In this document: in pieces, positions 44,847 to 54,100 of the stretch
Layout: every line of letters starts with the position of its first letter
Position numbering within the stretch: position 1 is the first letter of the stretch
Assembly: GCF_001282725.1 (NCBI RefSeq)
Contig: NZ_LN876587.1
Span: forward strand, 144,108 to 208,107
DNA length: 64,000 bases
Reading direction: 5' to 3'
From: Inediibacterium massiliense
Lineage (GTDB): Bacteria > Bacillota > Clostridia > Peptostreptococcales > Thermotaleaceae
Program-made: the position numbers and the translations under genes
Notes under the pieces: generated by a model
What the model was told of the DNA's origin: nothing
The model's input: the letters and a program-made list of their open reading frames with translations, nothing else
Databases searched by the model: none

Positions 44847-45410
44847 ATGTTTATAGGATATGCACGAGTAAGTACGGAAGATCAGAGCTTAGATAGACAG
44901 ATTGATCAACTAAAAGAGTTTGGTTGCAAAAAAATCTTTGAAGAAAAAATTTCAGGAACTAAGACCAATAGAATACAACTTGAAAAAATGATTGAGCAGC
45001 TTCGGGAAGGGGATACAATTGTTACAACCGATTTAACTAGGTTGAGCAGAAGTACAAAGGAATTATTTAGATTAATAGATATTATTGAAAAGCAAGGAGC
45101 AAACATTAAATCGATTAAAGAAAATTGGGTTGATACAACTACCCCACAAGGGAAATTCATGTTTACCATATTTGCTGGTATAAGTCAGTTTGAAAGAGAT
45201 CTTATATCTCAAAGAACTAAGGAAGGACTCATAGCTGCTAGAGCTAGGGGAAGAAAAGGAGGACGACCTAAAATTTATTCGAATTCTAAAATAGAATTAG
45301 CTATAAAAATGTATACTTCCAAAGAATATAGTATTTCAGAAATTACAGATGCCACTGGTATTAGCAAAACATCTTTGTATCGGTTTATTAAAAGTAGGAC
45401 TACTATTTAA
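44847..45410 (+). CDS. tnpR: Serine resolvase TnpR
   Basis: Site-specific recombinase of 187 residues that resolves Tn3 cointegrates. The N-terminal resolvase domain has the catalytic serine in YARVSTEDQ and the motifs EEKISGTKTNR, VTTDLTRLSRSTKEL and FTIFAGISQFERDLISQRT. The C-terminal helix-turn-helix (about 140-185) includes ISEITDATGISKTSLYRFI. The start follows GGGAGGT. It lies 36 bp before tnpA in the same direction, the order typical of the Tn4430/Tn5401-like Gram-positive group. All active-site residues are in place. Confidence 0.95.
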   Translation: MFIGYARVSTEDQSLDRQIDQLKEFGCKKIFEEKISGTKTNRIQLEKMIEQLREGDTIVTTDLTRLSRSTKELFRLIDIIEKQGANIKSIKENWVDTTTPQGKFMFTIFAGISQFERDLISQRTKEGLIAARARGRKGGRPKIYSNSKIELAIKMYTSKEYSISEITDATGISKTSLYRFIKSRTTI

Positions 45411-45446
45411 AAAAACTTTTTTGAATTTACAGAGGGAGGACTTATT

Positions 45447-48419
45447 TTGGCCAATATTACTGAAACTGCTTACCCTAGATTAAGAAGTTATATCACTGAA
45501 GATGAATTATATAAAATTTATACACATTCAGATGAAGAAATAAAGTTAGCAAACTCAAATACAAATGGAGACTTATCAAAAATATGCTTTCTAGCAACAC
45601 TCAAATGTTTTCAGCGATTAGGGTATTTTATTAATATTACAGCTATTCCTCAAGTTATTATAAAACATATTACTACTTATTGTAATGCGATTTTTAATGA
45701 TAGTATTTTAAAAAACTATAATAAATCAAGTTCTAAAAAAAGACATTTAGTTATAATTAGAGAGTATCTAAAAATAACTTCCTATGGAGAAAAAACACGT
45801 AACCTTATAATAAAAGTAGCAACGGAAGCATCAAAAACAAAAGATAATGATGCGGATATTATAAATATAATTCTTGAAGAATTAATAAAACACCGATATG
45901 AACTTCCAGCCTTTAGCACATTAGTAAGAATCTCAAGAAATACTAGGCATAATGTATATAAGTCCTATTACAAGTATATCTATGAAAATTTAAGCCAAGA
46001 AACTATAAAAAAGATTGATACTTTTTTTAATGTAGAAGATAAAGATACATATTCATTTTGGAGTCTTTTAAAAAAAGAAACTGGAAAACCTACCAATAAA
46101 AATTTAAAACAAATAATTCTTTATTATCAAAGTATAAAGGCATTTAAAATAAATTTGTCTATACTTTCTATAATCCCAGATATAAAAGTTAAGCATTTTG
46201 CATCTGAAGCAAAAACTTTAAATTCTGCACAAATGAAAAGATTAGAACCATATAAAAGATATACTTTAGCAATTTGTTTTTTAAAACACAAACTTTCTAG
46301 TATTCTTGATGATTTTGGTGAAATGTTTATAAAATTTATAAAAAGCTCTCAAAACAAAGCAAAAGATAAACTGGATGAATATAAACTACATAATTCCCAA
46401 GTTACGGACAATTTGATATCTAAACTTAGAAAAATATTAATTGCCTATAATAGTAAAGAAACAAGCGATGAAAAAATCCAAGCTATTGAGTCTGTAATGG
46501 GTAACAAAGATATTGATGAGATTATTGAAGAATGCGATAACCACAATGCTTACTCCGGTAATAATTACTTTCACTTTTCTTGGACTTGTCTGAAAGGTAA
46601 AAGATCGATTCTTTTCAAATTACTTGATTCCATTGAGCTATATTCAACTACCCAAAATAAAACTATTGAAATTGCATTAGAAATAATAAAAAAATATAAA
46701 AATTCAAATAAACTTGATTACATTCCCCTTGTTAAAGACGAAGTTGATTTATCATGGGTAACTGATAACTGGTGGAAATTATTAACTGGACATACAACTA
46801 GAAAAATTTATCCTGCTAAAATAGATAGAAGGCATTTTGAAGCTTGTTTATTCTATCAAATAATGTATGATCTAAAATCAGGAGATTTATGTATAAAACA
46901 TAGTGATGTATATTCAGATTATAGAGAGCAATTAATAACGTGGGAAGAATATAAAGAAAATATATCTTTATTTGGAGAACAAGTTAATATTCCTATTGAA
47001 GGTAAACATTTTATAGAATTTGCTAAAGAAAAATTATTACAAACGGCATCAAATGCAGATAAATCTTTTATTGACAACCAGTATCTTAGAATTGAAAAAG
47101 GAGAACCAATTTTGTCAAAAATTAAAAGAAAAAAAGATCCTGAAATCTTAAAACAAATTGAATCCTTATTGGCAGACACTTTACAACCAGTAAATATTCT
47201 TGATATTTTATCTGACACTGAACAATGGCTTAATTGGACAAAATATTTTGGGCCTATTTCAGGGCTTGATTCTAAGATTGATAATCCTATAGAACGGTAT
47301 ATAATCACAAGCTTTTGTTATGGATGTAATCTGGGTCCAACACAAACTTCAAGGTCTTTAGAAGATATAAATAGAAAACAAGTAGCTTGGATCAATCAAA
47401 AACACATTACAGAAGAAAAACTAGATAAAGCTAATAATCGTATAATCAATGCTTATAATTGTTTTTCATTACCTAAATACTGGGGAACAGGTGAAAGAGC
47501 ATCAGCTGATGGTACAAAATGGGATTTATATGAAAAAAATCTTGTTTCTGAATACCATATTCGCTATGGCGGATATGGAGGAATAGGTTATTATCATGTA
47601 TCGGATCTATATATAGCATTATTTAGTAATTTTATACCATGTGGGGTTTGGGAAGGAGTCTATATATTAGACGAGAATATCAAAAATGAATCTGATATAC
47701 GTCCTAACACATATCATGCTGATACACAAGGGCAAAACACAAGCATATTTGGACTTTCATTCTTACTTGGAATAAAATTAATGCCTAGAATAAGGAATTG
47801 GAAAGATTTAACCTTTTTTAAAGCAGATAAAACGTACATTTATGAACATATAGATGATATTTTTTCAAATGAAATTGATTGGAATCTAATAGAAACATAT
47901 TTACCGGATATGTTAAGAGTAACACTTTCCATAAAAATGGGAAAAATAACACCATCAACCATTCTAAAAAAATTATCTAGTTATAGTAAGAAAAATAAAC
48001 TTTATCAAGCCTTTAGAGAACTTGGTAGAGTGGAGAGAACATGCTTTTTGCTTCAATATATATCAGATGTAGACCTTAGAAGCACAATACAGAAATCAAC
48101 TAATAAAAGTGAAGCATTTAATGGTTTTACTAAGTGGTTATTCTTTGGAGGAGAAGGGGTTATTGCTGAAAATGATAGATCAGAACAAAGAAAAGTAGTT
48201 AAATACAATCATTTAATTGCTAATTGTGTAATCTTTTATAATGTTTATAATATGTCTATAGCGATTCAAGAACTTATAAAGAAAGGATATCTCATTGATA
48301 GTGATATATTATCCCTTCTTTCCCCATATATAAATCAACATATTAATAGATTTGGTAGATATAGCTTGGATAAAGGGAGAGCTACTCCAAAATTAGATTT
48401 TAATATTAGTCTATTATAG
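45447..48419 (+). CDS. tnpA: Tn3-family transposase TnpA
   Basis: Full-length DDE transposase of 990 residues, starting at a TTG behind GAGGGAGGA. The N-terminal part binds the terminal repeats; the catalytic C-terminal third contains the DDE triad: Asp in RASADGTKWDLY, Asp in NTYHADTQGQNT, and Glu in NKSEAFNGFTKW. The segments QKHITEEKLDKANNRIINAY and VKYNHLIANCVIFYNVYNMS are standard for the DDE_Tnp_Tn3 family. No frameshift. It ends 83 bp before the outer end of the right terminal repeat. Confidence 0.95.
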   Translation: MANITETAYPRLRSYITEDELYKIYTHSDEEIKLANSNTNGDLSKICFLATLKCFQRLGYFINITAIPQVIIKHITTYCNAIFNDSILKNYNKSSSKKRHLVIIREYLKITSYGEKTRNLIIKVATEASKTKDNDADIINIILEELIKHRYELPAFSTLVRISRNTRHNVYKSYYKYIYENLSQETIKKIDTFFNVEDKDTYSFWSLLKKETGKPTNKNLKQIILYYQSIKAFKINLSILSIIPDIKVKHFASEAKTLNSAQMKRLEPYKRYTLAICFLKHKLSSILDDFGEMFIKFIKSSQNKAKDKLDEYKLHNSQVTDNLISKLRKILIAYNSKETSDEKIQAIESVMGNKDIDEIIEECDNHNAYSGNNYFHFSWTCLKGKRSILFKLLDSIELYSTTQNKTIEIALEIIKKYKNSNKLDYIPLVKDEVDLSWVTDNWWKLLTGHTTRKIYPAKIDRRHFEACLFYQIMYDLKSGDLCIKHSDVYSDYREQLITWEEYKENISLFGEQVNIPIEGKHFIEFAKEKLLQTASNADKSFIDNQYLRIEKGEPILSKIKRKKDPEILKQIESLLADTLQPVNILDILSDTEQWLNWTKYFGPISGLDSKIDNPIERYIITSFCYGCNLGPTQTSRSLEDINRKQVAWINQKHITEEKLDKANNRIINAYNCFSLPKYWGTGERASADGTKWDLYEKNLVSEYHIRYGGYGGIGYYHVSDLYIALFSNFIPCGVWEGVYILDENIKNESDIRPNTYHADTQGQNTSIFGLSFLLGIKLMPRIRNWKDLTFFKADKTYIYEHIDDIFSNEIDWNLIETYLPDMLRVTLSIKMGKITPSTILKKLSSYSKKNKLYQAFRELGRVERTCFLLQYISDVDLRSTIQKSTNKSEAFNGFTKWLFFGGEGVIAENDRSEQRKVVKYNHLIANCVIFYNVYNMSIAIQELIKKGYLIDSDILSLLSPYINQHINRFGRYSLDKGRATPKLDFNISLL

Positions 48420-48462
48420 ATAGATTTAAAATTTAATATAATAGGGTTGTTTTACAGATTTT

Positions 48463-48502
48463 GTAAAGTGGCCCTATTTTACACGAATGGTTGCCTTACC
48501 CC
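48463..48502 (-). repeat. Tn3 right terminal inverted repeat
   Basis: Reverse complement of the left end at 37 of 40 positions, ending CCCC at 48502 and followed by the TGTAT target duplicate. An imperfect palindrome continues inward to about 48440. Confidence 0.92.
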
Positions 48503-48711
48503 TGTATGTGAGGATATATTATTTAGCTAATAACAATTTTTTATTACAACAAAAATTGAGAGAGTGTTGCTGGCAAATGCTATGGTTGATTGAATATGAG
48601 ATTGTTGGATTATGTGATAATATAGACCATGATAAAATGATGAAGGCGGTGGAAAAGAAGGTAAAAGAAATAATTGAAAATTTTAAAAATTCAATGTGTT
48701 TAGGGGGATAG
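48503..48711 (+). pseudogene. Group II intron reverse transcriptase relic
   Basis: The frame around 48560-48665 reads LRECCWQMLWLIEYEIVGLC, then DNIDHDKMMKAVEKKVKE. This matches the conserved RT segment of group II intron maturases (RCWKY-W-VEFDI-GLFDNIDHE-LMKAV). Upstream and downstream parts are lost, the frame runs into unrelated sequence, and the first codons come from the Tn3 end, so this is not a gene. A 14-codon frame follows at 48717 and ends quickly; I see nothing else to 48822. Confidence 0.7.
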
Positions 48712-48822
48712 AAAAAATGATTGAAAAAATTAAAGCTATGAAGGATAATGGAATAGATTAATTATGATTGAAAATGTTAAAAATAAACTAAAGGGTAAAT
48801 TCAATTAAAATGGAGGGCTATA

Positions 48823-49212
48823 ATGATTACAGCTTATGTAGTGGGAATTTCAGGGTATCATGAGGATGAGGATATAGAGATTAGATATAGTATATATGAT
48901 AATCAAGAGCTAGTGTGCAAAAAATCTATACTAAAGGAATACAAAAAACCAGCAGTTGTAAGTCTGTTTGCATTAATAGAGGTATTGGCAGAATTAGAAA
49001 AATATGAAGATCAAGAGATAACTATTGTGATTAATGATGCAGCCTTAAATGAGCAAATTAGAGGAACGTCAACATCGAAGAATAAATACGTGCTAAAAAC
49101 AGCAAGTATGACTAGAGAGAAAATTAAAGAATTTAAAAATCCTATTATAATTAAAGATGTTAGTAATGATAGAGTAGAAAGATCTAAATGGAATGAGATA
49201 TTACAACCTTAA
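48823..49212 (+). CDS. Hypothetical protein, possibly RNase H-like fold
   Basis: Protein of 129 residues behind GGAGGG. It begins with alternating strands (MITAYVVGISGYHEDEDIEI, RYSIYDNQELVCKKSI), then a helix (VSLFALIEVLAELEKYED) and a strand ITIVINDAAL, which is the strand order of RNase H-like proteins, but the catalytic acidic set is not clearly present. No family recognised with confidence. Neighbours are an intron relic and an arginase-fold gene in the same direction 252 bp away; that gap holds no visible gene. Confidence 0.55.
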   Translation: MITAYVVGISGYHEDEDIEIRYSIYDNQELVCKKSILKEYKKPAVVSLFALIEVLAELEKYEDQEITIVINDAALNEQIRGTSTSKNKYVLKTASMTREKIKEFKNPIIIKDVSNDRVERSKWNEILQP

Positions 49213-49464
49213 CTTTTGACTCTTATTATAGTGATAAAGATGGAAAAAAGAAATAATTATTGTAAAAGGGAGAATTTATATTTTCTTATACTTTTCTACA
49301 TAATACGCATTTTTATATATTGACAATGATATAAGTTTGTAGTTGATTTAATACATTTTTTGGAAATTTGAAATAAAAAGCACTCAGTGATAGAATTGAA
49401 TGTAAATCAATGGTTATTTATAACAATCATTTTATATTCAATTCTATTTTTTAGGGGTGGTTGA

Positions 49465-50160
49465 ATGGAAAGGTGTTTATTATCTATTGATTGGGATTAT
49501 TTCATATACACAAAAATCTTTCAATCTTGTACAGAAAACAAAAAAAATATTATCAATCTATGGTATAAGCGCTACATTCAGTTCAAGACAAAGGGAGATA
49601 ATATTGAAAAGTTTTTTAAATTGTCTTCGGATGTAGGTTTCTTTTGGAAGAAGATAAAAAAATATTTTCAAATTTCTAAGGATACAAATGTTTATATTTC
49701 TGATTCCCATGCTTTATCTTATGAAGTAGCAAAGAAAAATGATTGTAATAGTGTATGTCTTTTTGATGCTCATGCTGATTTGGGTTATGGTGGGATATCT
49801 TCATTGGATTTTGAAGTGAACTGTGCAAATTGGTTAGGTAAATTATTAAAGGACAATTACGTAAAAAATGCATATATTGTTTATAGTCCTTTTACTCATG
49901 AAAAACCTATAGATTTTAAAGATATTTCTAGTGCATATGATGTAGAATTTATGTCAATAGATAAATTAGAAAAAAAAGTAGATGTACCTGCAATTCATAT
50001 ATGTAGGTCAGGAGCGTGGACTCCGCCGTGGCTTGATGAAAAATTTTCAAAATTTATTTATGATTTAAAATTACCATATAAAGTTGTTGATTGTAATATA
50101 AGAAAATGGAATCCTAGAGGTTTAAATTTTTCAGATCAAATATATTATTTAATGACATAA
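49465..50160 (+). CDS. Arginase/UPF0489-like fold protein
   Basis: Protein of 231 residues with ureohydrolase-like metal motifs: LSIDWDYFIYTK at the start, VYISDSHALSYEV near residue 72, and VCLFDAHADLGYGG near residue 95, where DAHAD is the arginase-type metal cluster motif. The late motif HICRSGAWTPPWLDEKF resembles UPF0489 (C5orf22-like) proteins rather than true arginases. The enzyme activity is unknown; the Asp/His set suggests a metal-dependent hydrolase. A terminator follows, shared with the convergent staygreen gene. Confidence 0.7.
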   Translation: MERCLLSIDWDYFIYTKIFQSCTENKKNIINLWYKRYIQFKTKGDNIEKFFKLSSDVGFFWKKIKKYFQISKDTNVYISDSHALSYEVAKKNDCNSVCLFDAHADLGYGGISSLDFEVNCANWLGKLLKDNYVKNAYIVYSPFTHEKPIDFKDISSAYDVEFMSIDKLEKKVDVPAIHICRSGAWTPPWLDEKFSKFIYDLKLPYKVVDCNIRKWNPRGLNFSDQIYYLMT

Positions 50161-50176
50161 TAAATATATTATTAAT

Positions 50177-50215
50177 AATTGACAGTTCATCTAGCTGTCA
50201 ATTATTTTTTGATGA
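50177..50215. terminator. Terminator between convergent genes
   Basis: AATTGACAG (50177-50185) and CTGTCAATT (50195-50203) are perfect arms followed by ATTTTTT. It serves the arginase-like gene; its right arm overlaps the stop codon (50198-50200) of the convergent staygreen gene. Confidence 0.8.
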
Positions 50216-50713
50216 TATGGACTTATTTCTATTATTATGGTCTGTTCTTGATGAATTATTCGGTATAAGTTTATAGTTTGAAAAAGTTCCCCAATTTTCT
50301 ATTCTATTAAAATACGGAATAGATGAATGAAAATAAACAATGATAGGAGAATGGTCTAACTTAGAATGAATATTGAAAAATTCTTTATCACCATAACGAA
50401 TAGCTTCTAGAGCAAGTGGCAATTCACGTCTAAATATTGAGTTTCGTGTAGCTGCTGTATAGAATCCGAATATCCCATCTATATATAGATATACATTATA
50501 AAAGTATTTTTCTCCTATTTGAATCCACTCACCCAAAACTTCATCTCTCATAGCATTAGTTTGATCATAGGCATATCCTAGTCCAATAGTCAAAAAAAGT
50601 TCAGCAGTTATATCAGAATGAGTAAGTGTGTATCGTCTAGGTATAATAGGTTCTGTAGGGGTAACTCCTTTTCTAAATTCCACTGAAAGTTTTTCAGGAT
50701 TTAATCTATTCAT
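50198..50713 (-). CDS. Staygreen (SGR) family protein
   Basis: Protein of 171 residues; the ATG at 50711-50713 follows GGAGGG. It matches the staygreen domain: LNPEKLSVEFRKGVTPTEPI, then PRRYTLTHSDITAELFLTIG, a central RDEVLGEWIQIGEKYFYNVY segment and IVYFHSSIPYFNRIENWG. Plant SGR removes magnesium from chlorophyll a; bacterial homologues occur in Chloroflexi and Clostridia, some with reported dechelatase activity. The last 20 residues are a polar Asn/Ser/Arg tail. This organism shows no sign of photosynthesis, and a Fur box precedes the gene, so action on an iron-tetrapyrrole or another chelate is conceivable. Family call good, substrate open. Confidence 0.8.
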   Translation of the reverse strand: MNRLNPEKLSVEFRKGVTPTEPIIPRRYTLTHSDITAELFLTIGLGYAYDQTNAMRDEVLGEWIQIGEKYFYNVYLYIDGIFGFYTAATRNSIFRRELPLALEAIRYGDKEFFNIHSKLDHSPIIVYFHSSIPYFNRIENWGTFSNYKLIPNNSSRTDHNNRNKSISSKNN

Positions 50714-50753
50714 TGAATCCCTCCACCACACAATATTTACTATAACAATATAA

Positions 50754-50772
50754 TATGATGCTTATCATTATT
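50754..50772 (-). promoter_or_regulatory. Candidate Fur box of the staygreen gene
   Basis: Read on the minus strand, this 19-mer matches the Fur consensus GATAATGATAATCATTATC at 15 positions, with the core ATAATGATAA intact. It lies about 40 bp before the start codon. Confidence 0.6.
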
Positions 50773-50851
50773 ATGTTCAAAAAGGTTTTTCTGTAATAAA
50801 ACAGATTTGCAAGTCAGGTGATATCATAATAAGTTGAAAATTGGAATAAAA

Positions 50852-50907
50852 TGTTGAAAAGTTGGAAAATTTATGCTACTATATGACTTGAATGATAATA
50901 ATTATCA
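50852..50907 (+). promoter_or_regulatory. Promoter with perfect Fur box before the third SLH gene
   Basis: TTGAAA near 50852 and TACTAT about 17 bp later form a promoter, and TGATAATAATTATCA at 50893-50907 is a perfect 7-1-7 Fur box placed over the expected transcription start. The leader from there to 51123 is about 215 nt and contains a short translated-looking frame (50964). Iron-loaded Fur should repress the SLH gene. Confidence 0.75.
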
Positions 50908-50963
50908 ATATTAAAAGACAAGTATTATCTAAAAAACTTAATAAAGATAGAAAGGAAGATTGT

Positions 50964-51008
50964 ATGGGTGAGAAAAGAATATGCAAGTATATATATCAAT
51001 TTCCATGA
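50964..51008 (+). CDS. Possible 14-residue leader peptide
   Basis: ATG at 50964 behind AGAAAGGAAG encodes MGEKRICKYIYQFP and stops at 51006. It lies in the long leader of the Fur-controlled SLH gene. Could be a regulatory uORF or chance. Confidence 0.25.
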   Translation: MGEKRICKYIYQFP

Positions 51009-51123
51009 TGAATGGTTTTGATAATAACATTGGAACGGTGAAACAATCATCTTGTAATAGGGTGTAATTTTAATAGGAGTAGGTTATTAAACTCTAATTT
51101 GTAAAAAAGAAAGGATGTTTTTT

Positions 51124-54100
51124 ATGACAATACTAAAAAACAGGTCAATTGCCTTTTTAATTGTATTTATGATGTCGATTGGAATATGGCCCACATCAGC
51201 ATTTGCAAAAGAAACTCATGATGAAAATATGAAAAAGAGTATATTAGAGAATTGCTCTGTAACCTTAGAAAAGGAGGGCAAATTTTTAGAAGGGGATACT
51301 CCTTTAGTTTCTATTGCATCTTCTAATGTAAAAGAAGGGGCATCTGCTATTACAGTAGATATATCTGGACATATTCCTGATGGAAGCATACTAATTATTC
51401 AAAGCTATCCTAAAGATGAGACTTATAAATTTGGTGCGGATGGGAATGGCGTATTTGTAGCTAATAAAAGTCCATTGATGGATGGAGTAGGTCAAAACAT
51501 TTCTATAGTGAATACTAGTAATATGACTACAGATAAGAAATTGATTGCTGTAATCTTAAACAGTGGCCAAGTTATTGCTCAATCACAACCAGTAGAAATT
51601 ATTTCATCTCATACCTCTGATCCATTCGATCCATTTGTATTAGAATTTGTGGATGATATTTATGAAGGAGATACCTCTGTAGCTTTAAAAGTAGGTTATG
51701 ATGATAAAATTACAGGGGGACGTTTACTGCTTCATCAAGATGATACAAATAGTTCTTCTCCTAATTTGGATCATCAAATTGCTAATGTTTCATTACAAAA
51801 GGGTGAAAATGTTAAGATTAGGGTATCAGGTGAAAATAAGCTAGTGGCAGGTAAAAAAATAGCTGCATCTATTTATTATTGTAAGCCTGGTACAGAGGAT
51901 GTTTACAAATATTATACAACAAAACAAATTACGATTCAGCCTAAGAAAACCCAAGCAGGTATTTCTATTGTGAATACAGAGTTTAAAAAAGATTCTACTT
52001 TCGCAACTGTACAAATTAATGGATGCGATGAATATATTGGTGGGCAATTAATTATTTGCCAATATCCTTCATCTCAAAATGAATTTGATCCAGATCATCC
52101 TAGCACAAAGCGTATTTATCAGACAACATTTAATAAACAAGGAAAAAATACTTATGAATTTACTCAAAATACACCATTAGTAGCTGGAAATAAAGTAATT
52201 GCTTATTTATATAAATATGATGAGGCTACAGATCATATTAAGACCAAATATTCAAAAGCTGTATCTATTATTTCTGAAGGTGGGGAAGTAGTTCCATCTA
52301 AGGTTGAAATCGCAACATCTAATGTACGAGTAGGGGATAGTAGTATATGGGTGACTAGTGATTTTGATGAAATAAGTAAAAATGGAAGATTAATTATTTA
52401 CGAATATGAAGGAAATGAATTTAATCCATCTAAATCAAGTAATGTAATATTGTATAGTGACGCTGTATCCCCTTCAAAAAATAGCAAAAAGGTTGTGTTT
52501 GATAGTGAGAAACTTCCATTAAAAGGAGGCTGGAATTTAAAGGCTGCTCTTTTATTAACAGATAAAGGAAATTATCCTAATCCTGAATTTAAGTATTCTG
52601 AACCTATTCAAATTCAGACAGCACCAGTAATAAAAACTCCTACAGTGACAATCAATGAAAAGGAAATTACTGAAGGTGATACAAAGATGAATGTATCTGT
52701 AACCTATGATAAAAATATAAAAAGTGCTACATATACAGTATATGAATATGAAGGGGAGACGTTAAACAAAGAGGCACCGACTACTAAAATTCTTAATTTA
52801 GGCATAGCTTCAAAATGGACTCGCTTTCCTATTAATTTTTTAGTAGATCAAAGACCTTTAAAGCCAGGTTCAAAAATTGTTGTTGTTTTAAAGGTTATAA
52901 CAGATGAAAACAAAACAATAGAATACAATTCTAATGTAATTACAGTTGGTGCACGTCCAGATTGGGAAACTTCTACAATTGCATTAGAAGCCGCATCTAT
53001 CAAAACAAATGCCAAAAGTGTACCTGTAACGATCCGTTACAACGAGGGATATCATACTTTGGATGAATTTTATTGTAATGTAACTTTATATCAATATCCA
53101 GCAAATATTACGGACTTTGACTATGAAGAGTCATATGCAGAGCGTATTGGAACATTAAATGGAACAGTAGAAAAGCCTATTCGTGGTGAAGGCATTGAAG
53201 TTCCTATAATGAATCATATAGAATTAAAAGAAGGTTATAAATTAATAGCTAAGCTTCGTCTTCCACATGTAGAATGGGAAGGAGAAGAAGTAGATTATCT
53301 TTCTGGTTTTGCTAATATTATTGGTGAAAATACAAAAGAAACCAAAGCCATGGTATTATTATATCAACTTGGGGAAGATAGTGCGAGAGGTTCTAAAGTC
53401 AGACAAATTCTTAAAGATTTAAATATTGAAGTAAAAACCATTGAAAAATCACACATTAATGAAACAATAGGGTATTTGGCTGAATTAGATAAATATGAAA
53501 CAGCAAATAATCCTTATAATGGTGATGATTATGATACAGAATTTATCATTATGAGTGCTTTGAGCGAATCAAAGCTAGATGCTTTTTTATATGCTATGAT
53601 GGAGCAAAATTTACGTATTAATCATAAAGCAGCAGTAACAGATACAAATAAAGATTGGACATTTAAACAGTTGATTGGGGACATTGCAGACGAACATGAA
53701 GTTTTCATGGCTTTATTAGAGTTAGACAAATTAGTCAAAAAAGCACAAGAGTTCAATAAGGATGGATATGATTCTGAAAAGTGGGAATTATTTCAAGAAA
53801 AATTAAAAGGTGCTCTGGATGTATTAACTTCTGTTGAGCCTGCTCTTTCTGACCTTCAAAATGCAGCTACTAATTTAAAAAATGCTATGTTAGATTTGAC
53901 AGGAAGAATTGAGATGGTGGGTCGTGTTGTTCTAGATTGTATTCAAATAGAAGATACATATACTGTAAAGGCTTCTGTTGTAGGAGCTCCTGAGAATGCA
54001 ACCTATACATATTTATGGAGTAATGGTTCTAGAGAATCTTATGTCACTGGAATGACTTTGGATGACCTTTTAAAATTGTCCGTAACTGTAACAGGATCTG

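Larger units (their letters stand above)
43206..48502 (+). mobile_element. Complete Tn3-family transposon with two cargo genes
   Basis: Bounded by 40-bp terminal inverted repeats that differ at only three positions: left 43206-43245, beginning GGGGTACGGCAACCAT, and right 48463-48502, ending ATGGTTGCCTTACCCC. Flanked by a perfect 5-bp target duplication TGTAT (43201-43205 and 48503-48507), which proves a clean transposition. Total length 5,297 bp. Contents: two small secreted-protein genes of unknown role, a candidate res site, a serine resolvase and a full-length TnpA. Both ends contain additional inverted symmetry just inside the terminal repeats. The element looks recently active: all genes are intact and the repeats are well matched. 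Confidence 0.93.

Noticed and set aside
48487-48711. A 74-residue frame beginning in the Tn3 end
   Set aside because: Its first codons come from the transposon repeat and its middle is a fragment of an intron reverse transcriptase, so it is a chance fusion with a relic, not a gene.
51841-52047. Small Cys-rich frame on the minus strand inside the third SLH gene
   Set aside because: No ribosome site, codon use is that of a reversed repeat region, and it sits fully inside a clear gene.
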